DNA from: Pseudomonas fluorescens
GTDB taxonomy: Bacteria; Pseudomonadota; Gammaproteobacteria; Pseudomonadales; Pseudomonadaceae
Direction of reading: 5' to 3'
Assembly: GCF_001902145.1 (NCBI RefSeq)
Contig: NZ_MRST01000025.1
Span: forward strand, 372,001 to 436,000
Length of the DNA stretch: 64,000 nt
A program made the translations under genes and the position numbers. This document shows, in pieces, positions 8,513-16,119 of the stretch. The notes under the pieces were generated by a model that saw only the letters and a list, made by a program, of their open reading frames with translations, ran no database searches and was not told the DNA's origin. Numbering within the stretch: the first letter of the stretch is position 1; the number at the start of each line of letters is the position of its first letter.

Positions 8513-10642
8513 TCACAGGGTATAGGCGATGCCCACCTGCACGGTTCGCGGTGCGCCGGGGTAGGCGTAGATATTGCCGAACGCGCCTTCCTCATATTCA
8601 CGGTTGAACAGGTTTTTGACGTCCAGATTCAGGCGTACCTGTTCGTTGACTTTGTAGTAACCGAGCAGGTCGACCACCGTGTAGGCGTCCATGGAGAATG
8701 CCGTGTTGGCGGTCTGGCCGGCGCGTTGGTCGACGTACTTGCCGCCGGCGCCCAGGCCCAGGCCTTTGAGCGCGCCGTCCTGGAACTCATAGACGTTGAG
8801 CAGGCTGAAACTGTTGCGCGGGATGTTCATCAAGCGTGTGCCGGAACGCAAAGTGTTGTCACGGGTGACTTCGGCATCCACATAGGCGTAGCCACCGATC
8901 ACGCGCCATTCGGGGGTGAGATTGCCCGCCACGTTCAGGTCAAATCCACGACTGCGCACCTGGCCCGCCGCGACACTGAAGGTATTGTCCACGGGGTCGG
9001 TGGTCAGCACGTTTTTCTTCTCGATCTGATAGATCGCCGCATCCACGCTCAACTGCCGTTCCAGCGCTTCCCACTTGATGCCCATCTCGTAGGACTTGCC
9101 TTTCTCCGGCGCAAAACCACCGCCTTCGCGGCTGGCGCCGGTGTTGGGCTTGAACGAACGTGCGGCATCGGCATAGACCGCGACGGTGTCGGTGAGGTCG
9201 TAAATCACCCCCACACGCGGGGTGACGGCGTTGTCGGCGGCCTGCCAGCTTTTACCTACATAGTTCTGGTAATCATGCTCGAAACGCTCAAAGCGGGCAC
9301 CGGCCAGCACTTTCAGGCGTTCGGTGAGCGCGACCTGGTCCTGTACAAAAGCGGCGTAGGTCTTGAGGTTTTCCTTATCGTGGGTGGGCGTGCGGGTCAG
9401 TGCCGGACGGGTTTGACCGTACACCGGGTCAAAGATGTCGATTGGATAGGTGCCCGCCGCGGCGCTGGAACGCTGGATGATCGACTTGTAGTCGTAATCC
9501 TCGTACTCGATACCGGTGAGCAAGGTGTGATCGAAGCCGCCAGTGGAGAAGTGCCCGGTCAGGTTGAGCTGATAGTCCTTGTCGGTCCATTCCAGCTTGC
9601 GGTAATTGAAGTTGCGTTGCAGGGTGCGGCCATCAGCGCCCAGGCTGCCCGGCCCGTTGGCTTCGATGGCATTGCCTTTCAAGCTGCCGTCCAACCACTG
9701 GAAACCGCCGCCCAGGGTCCAGTTGTCGCTCAGTGCATGCTCGAAACGCAACTGCGCCATGTTGTTGTCGTTGTGCAGCTTGCCAGCGTCCTTGTCGCCC
9801 CAGAACGTATCACGCGAGGGCGTGGCGCGCTGGTTGGGGAAGCGCGTCAGGCCACGGTCCAGCGGGTGGTTGTTGCGCATGAAATCGCCTTCGAAGGTCA
9901 CCTTGGTGTCATCGGTGGCCTGCCAGGTGATCACCGGCGTCACGCCGTAGCGTTCCGTCTCGACGTGATCGCGGAAGGTGTCGCCGCCCTCGCCCACCAC
10001 GTTCAGGCGATAGGCCAGGCGACCTTCTTCGTCCAGCGGGCCGGAGGCATCCAGGGTGCCGCGTTTCATGCCCTGATCATTGAGCTGGCTGCCCAGGGTG
10101 ACGGTGCGTTCGGCCAGCGGCTGCTTGGACACCACATTGAAGGTGCCGCCCGGGTCGCCACGGCCGTAGAGCATGGTCGCGGGGCCGCGCAATACTTCAA
10201 GACGCTCGATGGTGTTGGCGTCCGGCATGTTCGGGTAACCGCGGTTGATCGGGAAGCCGTTGCGGTAGAACTCACCGGTGGTGAAGCCGCGCACGGTAAA
10301 GGTGGTCAGGCCCTGGCCGCCGAAATTGTTGGCGCGGCCCACGCCGCCCGCGTAATCGAGGGCATCCTGCAGGCGCGTGGCACCGAGGTCTTCGACCACG
10401 TCCTTGGACACTACGCTGATGGACTGCGGGGTTTCATGAATGGCGGTGTCGGTGCGCGTCGCACTGGCTGAGCGTGTGGCACGGTAGCCCTGCACCGGGC
10501 CCTGGGCTGATTCAAGGTCCGCGGTGGCGGTGACATTGGTCGCTTGCAGCTCGATACTGGCGTTCTCGGCAGGCACCTGCTCTGCCCACGTGAAGGGGGA
10601 AAACGCCTGGAGCACACAGATGGAAATCAGGGTACGACGCAT
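8513..10642 (-). CDS. TonB-dependent siderophore receptor
   Basis: A 709-residue outer-membrane receptor. The chosen start MRRTLISICVLQAF gives a signal peptide cleaved after TWA; the longer reading (start 10708) would put extra residues before it. The plug domain is clear (TPQSISVVSKDVVEDLGATR, IERLEVLRGPATMLYGRGDPGG). The barrel ends in the conserved aromatic-rich C-terminus (YPGAPRTVQVGIAYTL). There is no N-terminal signalling extension of the FecA/FpvA kind. It resembles the ferric hydroxamate/catecholate receptor family rather than the FyuA-like pair at 23-28 kb. A Fur-like site at 10728-10742 implies iron repression. The ligand is unknown and no transport or biosynthesis partner is adjacent. 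Confidence 0.88.
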   Translation of the reverse strand: MRRTLISICVLQAFSPFTWAEQVPAENASIELQATNVTATADLESAQGPVQGYRATRSASATRTDTAIHETPQSISVVSKDVVEDLGATRLQDALDYAGGVGRANNFGGQGLTTFTVRGFTTGEFYRNGFPINRGYPNMPDANTIERLEVLRGPATMLYGRGDPGGTFNVVSKQPLAERTVTLGSQLNDQGMKRGTLDASGPLDEEGRLAYRLNVVGEGGDTFRDHVETERYGVTPVITWQATDDTKVTFEGDFMRNNHPLDRGLTRFPNQRATPSRDTFWGDKDAGKLHNDNNMAQLRFEHALSDNWTLGGGFQWLDGSLKGNAIEANGPGSLGADGRTLQRNFNYRKLEWTDKDYQLNLTGHFSTGGFDHTLLTGIEYEDYDYKSIIQRSSAAAGTYPIDIFDPVYGQTRPALTRTPTHDKENLKTYAAFVQDQVALTERLKVLAGARFERFEHDYQNYVGKSWQAADNAVTPRVGVIYDLTDTVAVYADAARSFKPNTGASREGGGFAPEKGKSYEMGIKWEALERQLSVDAAIYQIEKKNVLTTDPVDNTFSVAAGQVRSRGFDLNVAGNLTPEWRVIGGYAYVDAEVTRDNTLRSGTRLMNIPRNSFSLLNVYEFQDGALKGLGLGAGGKYVDQRAGQTANTAFSMDAYTVVDLLGYYKVNEQVRLNLDVKNLFNREYEEGAFGNIYAYPGAPRTVQVGIAYTL

Positions 10643-10727
10643 GGGTGTAGAACCTAGTGAATGAGCCAGATGGGGCGGCAAACCTGCCAAGAATTCGCCG
10701 CGCATCATATATCAGGGCATTCTCGTT

Positions 10728-10742
10728 TGATATCGGTTCTCA
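10728..10742 (-). promoter_or_regulatory. Candidate Fur box for the 8513-10642 receptor
   Basis: Read on the minus strand, TGAGAACCGATATCA matches 10 of 14 defined positions of the 7-1-7 Fur pattern TGATAATnATTATCA. It lies 86 bp upstream of the receptor start, in an AT-rich promoter-like stretch. Confidence 0.5.
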
Positions 10743-10800
10743 TTTGTTATTTTTCCCGTATCTGCTGTGTGTCCAGTGGGTAGCGCAAAAACCACAGGCG

Positions 10801-10826
10801 AAAAAAAGCCACTCAATCGAGTGGCT
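10801..10826 (-). terminator. Rho-independent terminator of xenA
   Basis: On the minus strand, stem GCCACTC / GAGTGGC (10808-10825, 4-nt loop) is followed by seven T. It begins 22 bp after the xenA stop codon, the expected place. Confidence 0.85.
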
Positions 10827-10847
10827 CATGCAACGCGCAGGCGTACC

Positions 10848-11939
10848 TCAGCGATAGCGTTCCAGCCAGTGCGCGTAAGGCGCCGGCAAGGTCCAGGAGG
10901 ACTTGTCCACGCCCAGCTCCTTGGCAGCAAAGTAGGCCCAATGCGGGTCGGCCAGATGCGCACGCCCCACCGAAACCAGATCCAGGTGCCCGGCCTGCAA
11001 CGCGCCTTGCGCCAGTTGCGGCGTGCCGAAGCCCCAGGCCGATGTCACCGGGATGCCGGCTTCACGGCGCACCCGCTCAGCAATCGGCCCCATGAAGGCC
11101 GGGCCCCACGGGATGTTGGTGTCAGGAATGGTAAAGCCGACGCTGACGCTCAGCAGGTCCAGGCCACCGTCCTTGAAACGGCGCGCCAGTTCGATGGACT
11201 CGGTGAGGGTCTGCTCATCACGGCCGTCGTATTCGATCACACCGAACCGGGCGGTGAGCGGCAGGTTTTCCGGCCAGACTTCACGCACTGCAGCCAGGGT
11301 TTCGAGGAGGAAGCGGCTGCGGTTATCGAAGCTGCCACCGTAGGCATCGGTACGCTGGTTGGAATGCTCGGAGAAAAAGCTCTGGCCCAGGTAGCCGTGG
11401 GCGAAGTGCAGTTCGATCCATTCAAAGCCGGCATCGCGAGCGCGGCGGGCCGCGTCGACGAAGTCCTGCTGCACGCGGGCAATGTCTTCCAGGGTCATGG
11501 CACGTGGTACGTTGGGCAGGTTGGCACCGAACGCGATGGCAGATGGGGCGATGGTTTCCCAGCTACGGGGATCGGAGGCCGGGATGTGGTCATCACCTTC
11601 CCAGGGTCGGTTGGCGCTGGCTTTACGACCGGCGTGGGCGATCTGGATGCCCGGCACCGAACCTGCGGCCTTGATGGCCTTGACCATGGGCACGAATGCC
11701 TGGGCATGGGCGTCGCTCCAGATCCCGGCGCAGCCTGGGGTGATGCGTCCTTCAGGGGCGACCGCGGTGGCCTCGACCACCAGCAGGCCGGCGCCACCAC
11801 GGGCCATGCCGGCCAGGTGGACGTGGTGCCAGTCGTTGACCATGCCGTCGTCGGCCATGTATTGGCACATCGGTGGGATAGCAATGCGATTGCGCAAGGT
11901 CACATCTTTGAGTTTGAACGGTTCGAACAAGGCCGACAT
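10848..11939 (-). CDS. xenA: Xenobiotic reductase A (Old Yellow Enzyme family)
   Basis: A 363-residue flavoprotein starting MSALFEPFKLKDVTLRNRIA, nearly the same as P. putida XenA and of the same length. The regulatory Cys25 (IPPMCQYM) and the substrate-binding pair HFAH are present. It also has the YqjM-class hallmarks GGSFDNRSRF and the C-terminal APYAHWLERYR. XenA uses NAD(P)H and FMN to reduce activated alkenes such as 2-cyclohexenone, and also nitrate esters. A longer reading reaches 12254 but runs through the divergent regulator. It is divergent from an ArsR-type gene across a perfect palindrome, and a terminator follows. Confidence 0.95.
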   Translation of the reverse strand: MSALFEPFKLKDVTLRNRIAIPPMCQYMADDGMVNDWHHVHLAGMARGGAGLLVVEATAVAPEGRITPGCAGIWSDAHAQAFVPMVKAIKAAGSVPGIQIAHAGRKASANRPWEGDDHIPASDPRSWETIAPSAIAFGANLPNVPRAMTLEDIARVQQDFVDAARRARDAGFEWIELHFAHGYLGQSFFSEHSNQRTDAYGGSFDNRSRFLLETLAAVREVWPENLPLTARFGVIEYDGRDEQTLTESIELARRFKDGGLDLLSVSVGFTIPDTNIPWGPAFMGPIAERVRREAGIPVTSAWGFGTPQLAQGALQAGHLDLVSVGRAHLADPHWAYFAAKELGVDKSSWTLPAPYAHWLERYR

Positions 11940-11969
11940 TGAGAACTCCAGGAAGGGGTGGGTGATTCG

Positions 11970-11993
11970 ATAGTTCGATGGTAATCGAACTAT
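11970..11993. promoter_or_regulatory. Perfect palindromic operator between xenA and the ArsR-type gene
   Basis: A 10-bp perfect inverted repeat, ATAGTTCGAT and ATCGAACTAT, separated by 4 bp. It is 30 bp upstream of xenA and 36 bp upstream of the regulator. Size and symmetry suit an ArsR-family dimer, which could control both genes. Confidence 0.75.
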
Positions 11994-12029
11994 GGTATTG
12001 AACGCTACCCCCCTGTTATCATCCGCCCC

Positions 12030-12329
12030 ATGCGAGCCTTCAAACACCCTACCCCGCAAGAATTGACGCTTGAGCGTGTGCTGTACGCCTTGAGCGACCC
12101 CGTGCGCCTGGACATCGTGCGCTACCTGGCCAACGTGCCAGAGGCCACCTGTGGCGAACTGGACGGGGGGCGGCCCAAGTCCAGCATGTCCCATCACTTC
12201 CGGGTATTGCGCGATGCCGGCCTGGTGCACACGCGCAATGTGGGCACCACCCATATGAACTCGTTGCGCCGTGACGAGCTGGAAAGCCGCTTCCCTGGGT
12301 TGCTGGCCAGTGTGTTGTCACAACACTAG
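12030..12329 (+). CDS. ArsR-family transcriptional regulator
   Basis: A 99-residue winged-helix protein (LYALSDPVRLDIVRYL; recognition helix KSSMSHHFRVLRDAGLV; wing NVGTTHMNSLRRDEL). It lacks the metal-site cysteines of arsenic or zinc sensors: its single Cys (EATCGEL) lies at the start of the alpha3/alpha4 region. A small-molecule or redox-reactive ligand is therefore more likely than a metal. It is divergent from xenA around a 24-bp palindrome and is probably the xenA repressor, induced by electrophiles reduced by XenA. The ligand is inferred. Confidence 0.85.
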   Translation: MRAFKHPTPQELTLERVLYALSDPVRLDIVRYLANVPEATCGELDGGRPKSSMSHHFRVLRDAGLVHTRNVGTTHMNSLRRDELESRFPGLLASVLSQH

Positions 12330-12355
12330 ACGCATAACTTCGGCGCGACGCTTGG

Positions 12356-12386
12356 CCTGTGGCGAGGGAGCTTGCTCCCGTGAGGG
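12356..12386. repeat. REP-type palindrome
   Basis: GTGGCGAGGGAGCTTGCTCCCG, the same core as at 8315-8335 and 18094-18116. A second REP fragment, GTGGGAGCTGGCTTGCCTGC, follows at about 12431-12450. Confidence 0.65.
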
Positions 12387-12484
12387 CCTGCCACCCGGCG
12401 CTTGCCTACCTGACACCCCACAATCCAAATGTGGGAGCTGGCTTGCCTGCGAAGACGGCCTGACAGGCGACACTGTTATACCGA

Positions 12485-12862
12485 GTACATATCCATTCCT
12501 GCGGTAACGGCCACTTAGGGTTCCGCCCTGACGGCGGCTCACTTTTGAAAAGCCGGAATGCCGGCCCAGACAAAAGTAAGCAAAACGCTCTTGCCCCACC
12601 ACTCGGCACCTCGCTTAGGCTCGGTGTGCCCGTAATCCGCCAGTGATTTGGGGGGCCGCCGCCACGCGCCATCCATGGCGCGGGGCGGCTAAACCGGCAT
12701 CCCTGCCGGTTTACCCCCCAAATCCCTGTCGAATTCCGGCCAGCGTGGTTTAACGGGGCGCCTGAGATCAAAAGCAAGATCAAAAGCAGATCAAGAGCGG
12801 CTCGCTTCGCATCGTGGTTAGCGTTGGCTGCTGCAACTTGGAAAGTTGTGTAGATACCTATG
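12485..12862. repeat. Dispersed intergenic repeat, copy A
   Basis: A 378-bp block repeated in inverted orientation at 25526-25899. One end carries GTACATATCC and the other GTTGTGTAGATACCTATG. Its centre (12641-12728) is a nested inverted repeat: outer arms CAGTGATTTGGGGGG and CCCCCCAAATCCCTG (one mismatch) enclose two hairpins, one being TAAACCGGCA / TGCCGGTTTA. Open frames across it mirror those of copy B and come from the repeat. There is no transposase. The 549-bp gap 12330-12878 is otherwise only REP sequence. Confidence 0.85.
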
Positions 12863-12878
12863 CGCTAGACGGCAAGCC

Positions 12879-13907
12879 TCAGGACAAGATCGCCTTTAAC
12901 AGCGCGCCGTCCAGGTGCACACAGTCCTTGCCATTGCGCTTGGCGCCGTACAGGTTCTTATCCGCCATCTTGAGCACGGCCGACAACTCGTCGCCCGGCG
13001 AAAAACGCGCCATCCCCGCACTGCAGGTGTAATGGTGGGGCGCAGGCACACTGCTGCGGATCGCCTGCAACAAGTCCAGGGCATAATCACAGGCCACCTC
13101 CACATCGTCGCCCTGCAATAACACGCCGAACTCTTCCCCGCCGATCCGTCCAAAGCTGTGGCTGCCCTTGGCGTTTTTCAGGCACAGGGCCATGGCGCGC
13201 AGGATCTTGTCCCCCACGTCGTGGCCATACAGGTCGTTTTTTTCTTTGAAACTGTCGATATCCAACATGATGAAGTAGCCGCCCTGCTCCCCACCGAGCA
13301 ACTTCTCGAAGCTCTGCATAAAGGCGCGCCGGTTGAGGATGGAGGTCAGATAGTCGGTCTCGGCCAAGGCGCGAAACTCGCTTTCCACCAGCAATACCGA
13401 ACGCAGGTTCTTCAAGTAGGAGTAACTCAAGATAAACCCGATGGACACCGACGCCGCGCAGAACAGCAGCAAATACACCTCGGTGCCCGCGTATATATCC
13501 GCCTGCATGGGCGGCCACAGGATCAGCCAGATCAATAGCGCATCGGCCAGATAATCCTGGACACTGATAAACAAGATCGCGCTGCCCACCACCAGGGTCA
13601 CGGCCAACGGCAAGCCATAGATACGCAACTCTTTGTTCATATGAATCAGATAAGCGAAGCCGACGGACAACAACACCATATAGGTGACCCCCAGCACTCG
13701 CCAGAGCAGAAAGTTCGTGGTAGTGGCATGTACCCGGCAAACAATCAGCAGGCCCACCGTGACGCCCAACATATAAAAATTCAACTTCAGTGCCGCAGGA
13801 ATCAGGAGCATGCCGACCCAGGCAATAATCCCTATCCCTTCGGCTTGGGCTACCGCAGGTGACAACAAACTGCGCATTCTGGGCCGCAACTTCAAGTTAG
13901 CAGGCAT
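12879..13907 (-). CDS. Membrane diguanylate cyclase (GGDEF domain)
   Basis: A 342-residue protein with about six transmembrane helices (residues 20-175) and a C-terminal GGDEF domain (about 180-340). The catalytic loop RIGGEEFGVLL is intact, and the metal/substrate segment IMLDIDSFKEKNDLYGHDVGD is canonical, so c-di-GMP synthesis is expected. The RxxD inhibitory site normally five residues before GG(D/E)EF is absent (KGSHSFGRIGGEEF), so product inhibition by that site is unlikely. It starts 2 bp after the stop of the upstream gene (13910-14761), so the two are probably one operon. The signal sensed by the membrane part is unknown. Confidence 0.9.
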   Translation of the reverse strand: MPANLKLRPRMRSLLSPAVAQAEGIGIIAWVGMLLIPAALKLNFYMLGVTVGLLIVCRVHATTTNFLLWRVLGVTYMVLLSVGFAYLIHMNKELRIYGLPLAVTLVVGSAILFISVQDYLADALLIWLILWPPMQADIYAGTEVYLLLFCAASVSIGFILSYSYLKNLRSVLLVESEFRALAETDYLTSILNRRAFMQSFEKLLGGEQGGYFIMLDIDSFKEKNDLYGHDVGDKILRAMALCLKNAKGSHSFGRIGGEEFGVLLQGDDVEVACDYALDLLQAIRSSVPAPHHYTCSAGMARFSPGDELSAVLKMADKNLYGAKRNGKDCVHLDGALLKAILS

Positions 13908-13909
13908 CC

Positions 13910-14761
13910 TTACGCTCCCATCTCAATAGCATGCAGGCCCATCGCAAATGAAAAGGCCATAAACCGCTTTACCAGGCTGGCAAAGGGTGGCAGAACTTCC
14001 AGCCGGGTTTTGGAGTGGGCTTTGAAATAACCCTTTTCAACCCCCTCCTGCACCATACGGATAATGTGGGTCTTGGACACGGACAGTTGCTTGGCCAAGG
14101 CCAGGTAGGAAGACGACCGGAAGGTGGCGCGGTCGTTCTCGGGGGCAAAGGCGTCGTTGTAGATCGCCAGCATCAACAGATGGCCGGCGTCGCGCTTCAC
14201 CAGCCAATAACATTCGGGCAGCAAGACATCCACCGTCAACTCGGCCGCGAGAATCATGGCAAAACCCTTGAAATAGAGCGCCAGAAACTCGCGATCATCC
14301 AGGTCGCGCATCTGCCGGAACACCTCCCTTTCGGGGTAGAGCAGCGCCAACGACTCAGTGAGGGCGGTGAGCATCAACCGCGCTTCGCGGCAGGCTTCAT
14401 CCGAGGGTGCATACACCCTGAAGCGACTGTCTTCGGGGTGCGGCGCGACTTCCATGAAACCCAGGGCCCGGAACAGCAAAAAGATCGATTCCAGGCTGTT
14501 TTTCGAACAATATTTGCGCGATACACACAAGGCTTTAACTTCTGCCAACAACGGCAGCGGTGTGGAAAAGTATTGGCTCAATAATGCAAACGACACCATC
14601 AAGCGGCTGTATTTAAGGGCACTCTTGTAGAAAAACGGTCGTCTCGAATAGGGCACGAGCAGCACGTGGTAATGCGCTCTCATGCACGATTCAAAATCCT
14701 TATGACGTTCGAGCGCTTGCGCGGTATTACACATAGCCAACTTCAACGAACTGACACGCAT
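13910..14761 (-). CDS. Unknown protein with C-terminal winged-helix-like segment
   Basis: A 283-residue protein starting MRVSSLKLAMCNTAQALERH; a longer reading reaches 14830. I recognise no family over the full length. The segment SYLALAKQLSVSKTHIIRMV, followed by EKGYFKAHSKTRLEVL, reads like helix-turn-helix plus wing, suggesting a transcription regulator or a degenerate MarR-like domain. The middle is helical and hydrophobic in places (FKGFAMILAAELTVDVLL) without a clear transmembrane segment. It lies 2 bp upstream of the GGDEF gene and is probably cotranscribed, so it may act in the same signalling pathway. Confidence 0.6.
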   Translation of the reverse strand: MRVSSLKLAMCNTAQALERHKDFESCMRAHYHVLLVPYSRRPFFYKSALKYSRLMVSFALLSQYFSTPLPLLAEVKALCVSRKYCSKNSLESIFLLFRALGFMEVAPHPEDSRFRVYAPSDEACREARLMLTALTESLALLYPEREVFRQMRDLDDREFLALYFKGFAMILAAELTVDVLLPECYWLVKRDAGHLLMLAIYNDAFAPENDRATFRSSSYLALAKQLSVSKTHIIRMVQEGVEKGYFKAHSKTRLEVLPPFASLVKRFMAFSFAMGLHAIEMGA

Positions 14762-15090
14762 GAAAGAGCCCTGATCATCCAACTTGATGCCACTGATCTC
14801 AGCTACGAAATCCCTGCAGCCCGGCCCCAAAACAAATCACTTCAAAATTCCTGCCATTAATGGCTTTTTGCCTCGAACGCAATGTACAGCGATTGCCGGA
14901 CAAGACGTCATCAGTACCAAAGTTGTTCCACAGTCAAATGCCCCGTGGCACACACTTACGCGCAACCTTTGGTTACATTCTCTCCGCCTGGCGGTTAGAG
15001 GACTAATCGATTCAGCACACCGCGAACCTTCCTTCCTCGCCGGCGTCGTAACAGGGGATTGTTGCCAACCGCCCGCCGCGAGGTTCTCGT
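14762..15090. other. Intergenic region, no gene seen
   Basis: A 329-bp divergent gap between the unknown winged-helix-like gene and the bestrophin-like gene. It must hold both promoters. I see no REP sequence, long palindrome or structured RNA in it. Confidence 0.5.
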
Positions 15091-15981
15091 TTGAAAGCTG
15101 CCCTTCTGAAGAAATACCGCCTGATCATCAAGACCATGGGCTATGTGGGCTGGGCGTTGTTCTGGCTGTTGTTGTGGGATGTGGCGGTGACGGTGGATTT
15201 CATGCTGTTTCTCACCGCCAAGATCAATTTGCCGCTGATGCCCCTGACCTTGCTCGGCTCGGCACTGGTGGTGCTGATCAGTTTTCGCAACAGCAGCGCC
15301 TACAATCGCTGGTGGGAAGCACGCACGCTGTGGGGGGCGATGGTCAACAACTCGCGCAGTTTTGCCCGGCAAGTGTTGACCCTGCTCGATGACGCCCCCG
15401 GTGAGGTGAACCCGGTGAAGTCGACGCTGTTGCGCCGTCACGTGGCTTACGTCAACTGCCTGGCTGCGCACCTCAAGGGCCAGCCATGCCCGGAGGAAGT
15501 GCGAGCCTTTATCCCCGCCGAAGAATTTGCGCGCAACGGCGCCACCAATAACTTCGCCAATGACATCCTCACCGGTTCGGCCTCGTTGCTGGCGCGCGAG
15601 TACCAGGCCGGACGCCTGGACAGTATTCGCCTGGCGCGGTTGGAGTCGACCCTGGTGGACCTCTCCAACGCCCAGGGCGGCATGGAGCGGATTGCCAACA
15701 CGCCACTGCCCTACCCTTACGTGTACTTCCCGCGGCTATTCATCTCGCTGTTCTGCCTGATCGTGCCGGTGGGCCTGGTGGAATCGCTCGGTTGGTTCAC
15801 GCCGTTGGCCTCCACAGTCGTGGGCTTCATGCTGCTGGCCATCGAACGCATCGGCACCGACCTGCAAAGCCCGTTCAATTCCAGCGAACACCAGATCCAG
15901 ATGGAAAGCATCTGCGAAACCATCGAGAAGAACCTGCAGTCGATGCGCCGTGATGCCCTGGTCGGTGACCCGATCGCCTGA
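15091..15981 (+). CDS. Bestrophin-like (YneE-type) anion channel
   Basis: A 296-residue membrane protein with a TTG start (MKAALLKKYR) behind GAGG. Two early hydrophobic helices (YVGWALFWLLLWDVAVTVDFM and LPLMPLTLLGSALVVLISF) are followed by SSAYNRWWEARTLWGAMVNNSR, the conserved bestrophin-family R-W-W-E-A segment. Later LFISLFCLIVPVGLVE and STVVGFMLLAIERIGTDLQSPF match the second hydrophobic pair with the I-E-x-I-x-x-D-L-x-x-PF motif. Bacterial bestrophin homologues form pentameric channels in the inner membrane. Neighbours give no clue to physiological role. Confidence 0.85.
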   Translation: MKAALLKKYRLIIKTMGYVGWALFWLLLWDVAVTVDFMLFLTAKINLPLMPLTLLGSALVVLISFRNSSAYNRWWEARTLWGAMVNNSRSFARQVLTLLDDAPGEVNPVKSTLLRRHVAYVNCLAAHLKGQPCPEEVRAFIPAEEFARNGATNNFANDILTGSASLLAREYQAGRLDSIRLARLESTLVDLSNAQGGMERIANTPLPYPYVYFPRLFISLFCLIVPVGLVESLGWFTPLASTVVGFMLLAIERIGTDLQSPFNSSEHQIQMESICETIEKNLQSMRRDALVGDPIA

Positions 15982-16119
15982 TTGCCCTTGCTCAAGTGCC
16001 AGCGCCCTCGGCCGATAAACCGAGGGTACGCATGGCCTCGCCTCTCACAAAAACGCCTGCGGCACGCAGTACCCATTTTTCTCCCCTTGCCAAAACTATA
16101 AATACCCGCGGGTGAAGTC

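Noticed and set aside
8239..8607. Open frames spanning the gap after the siderophore receptor
   Set aside because: They are made of REP and 43-bp repeats and run antisense into the receptor gene.
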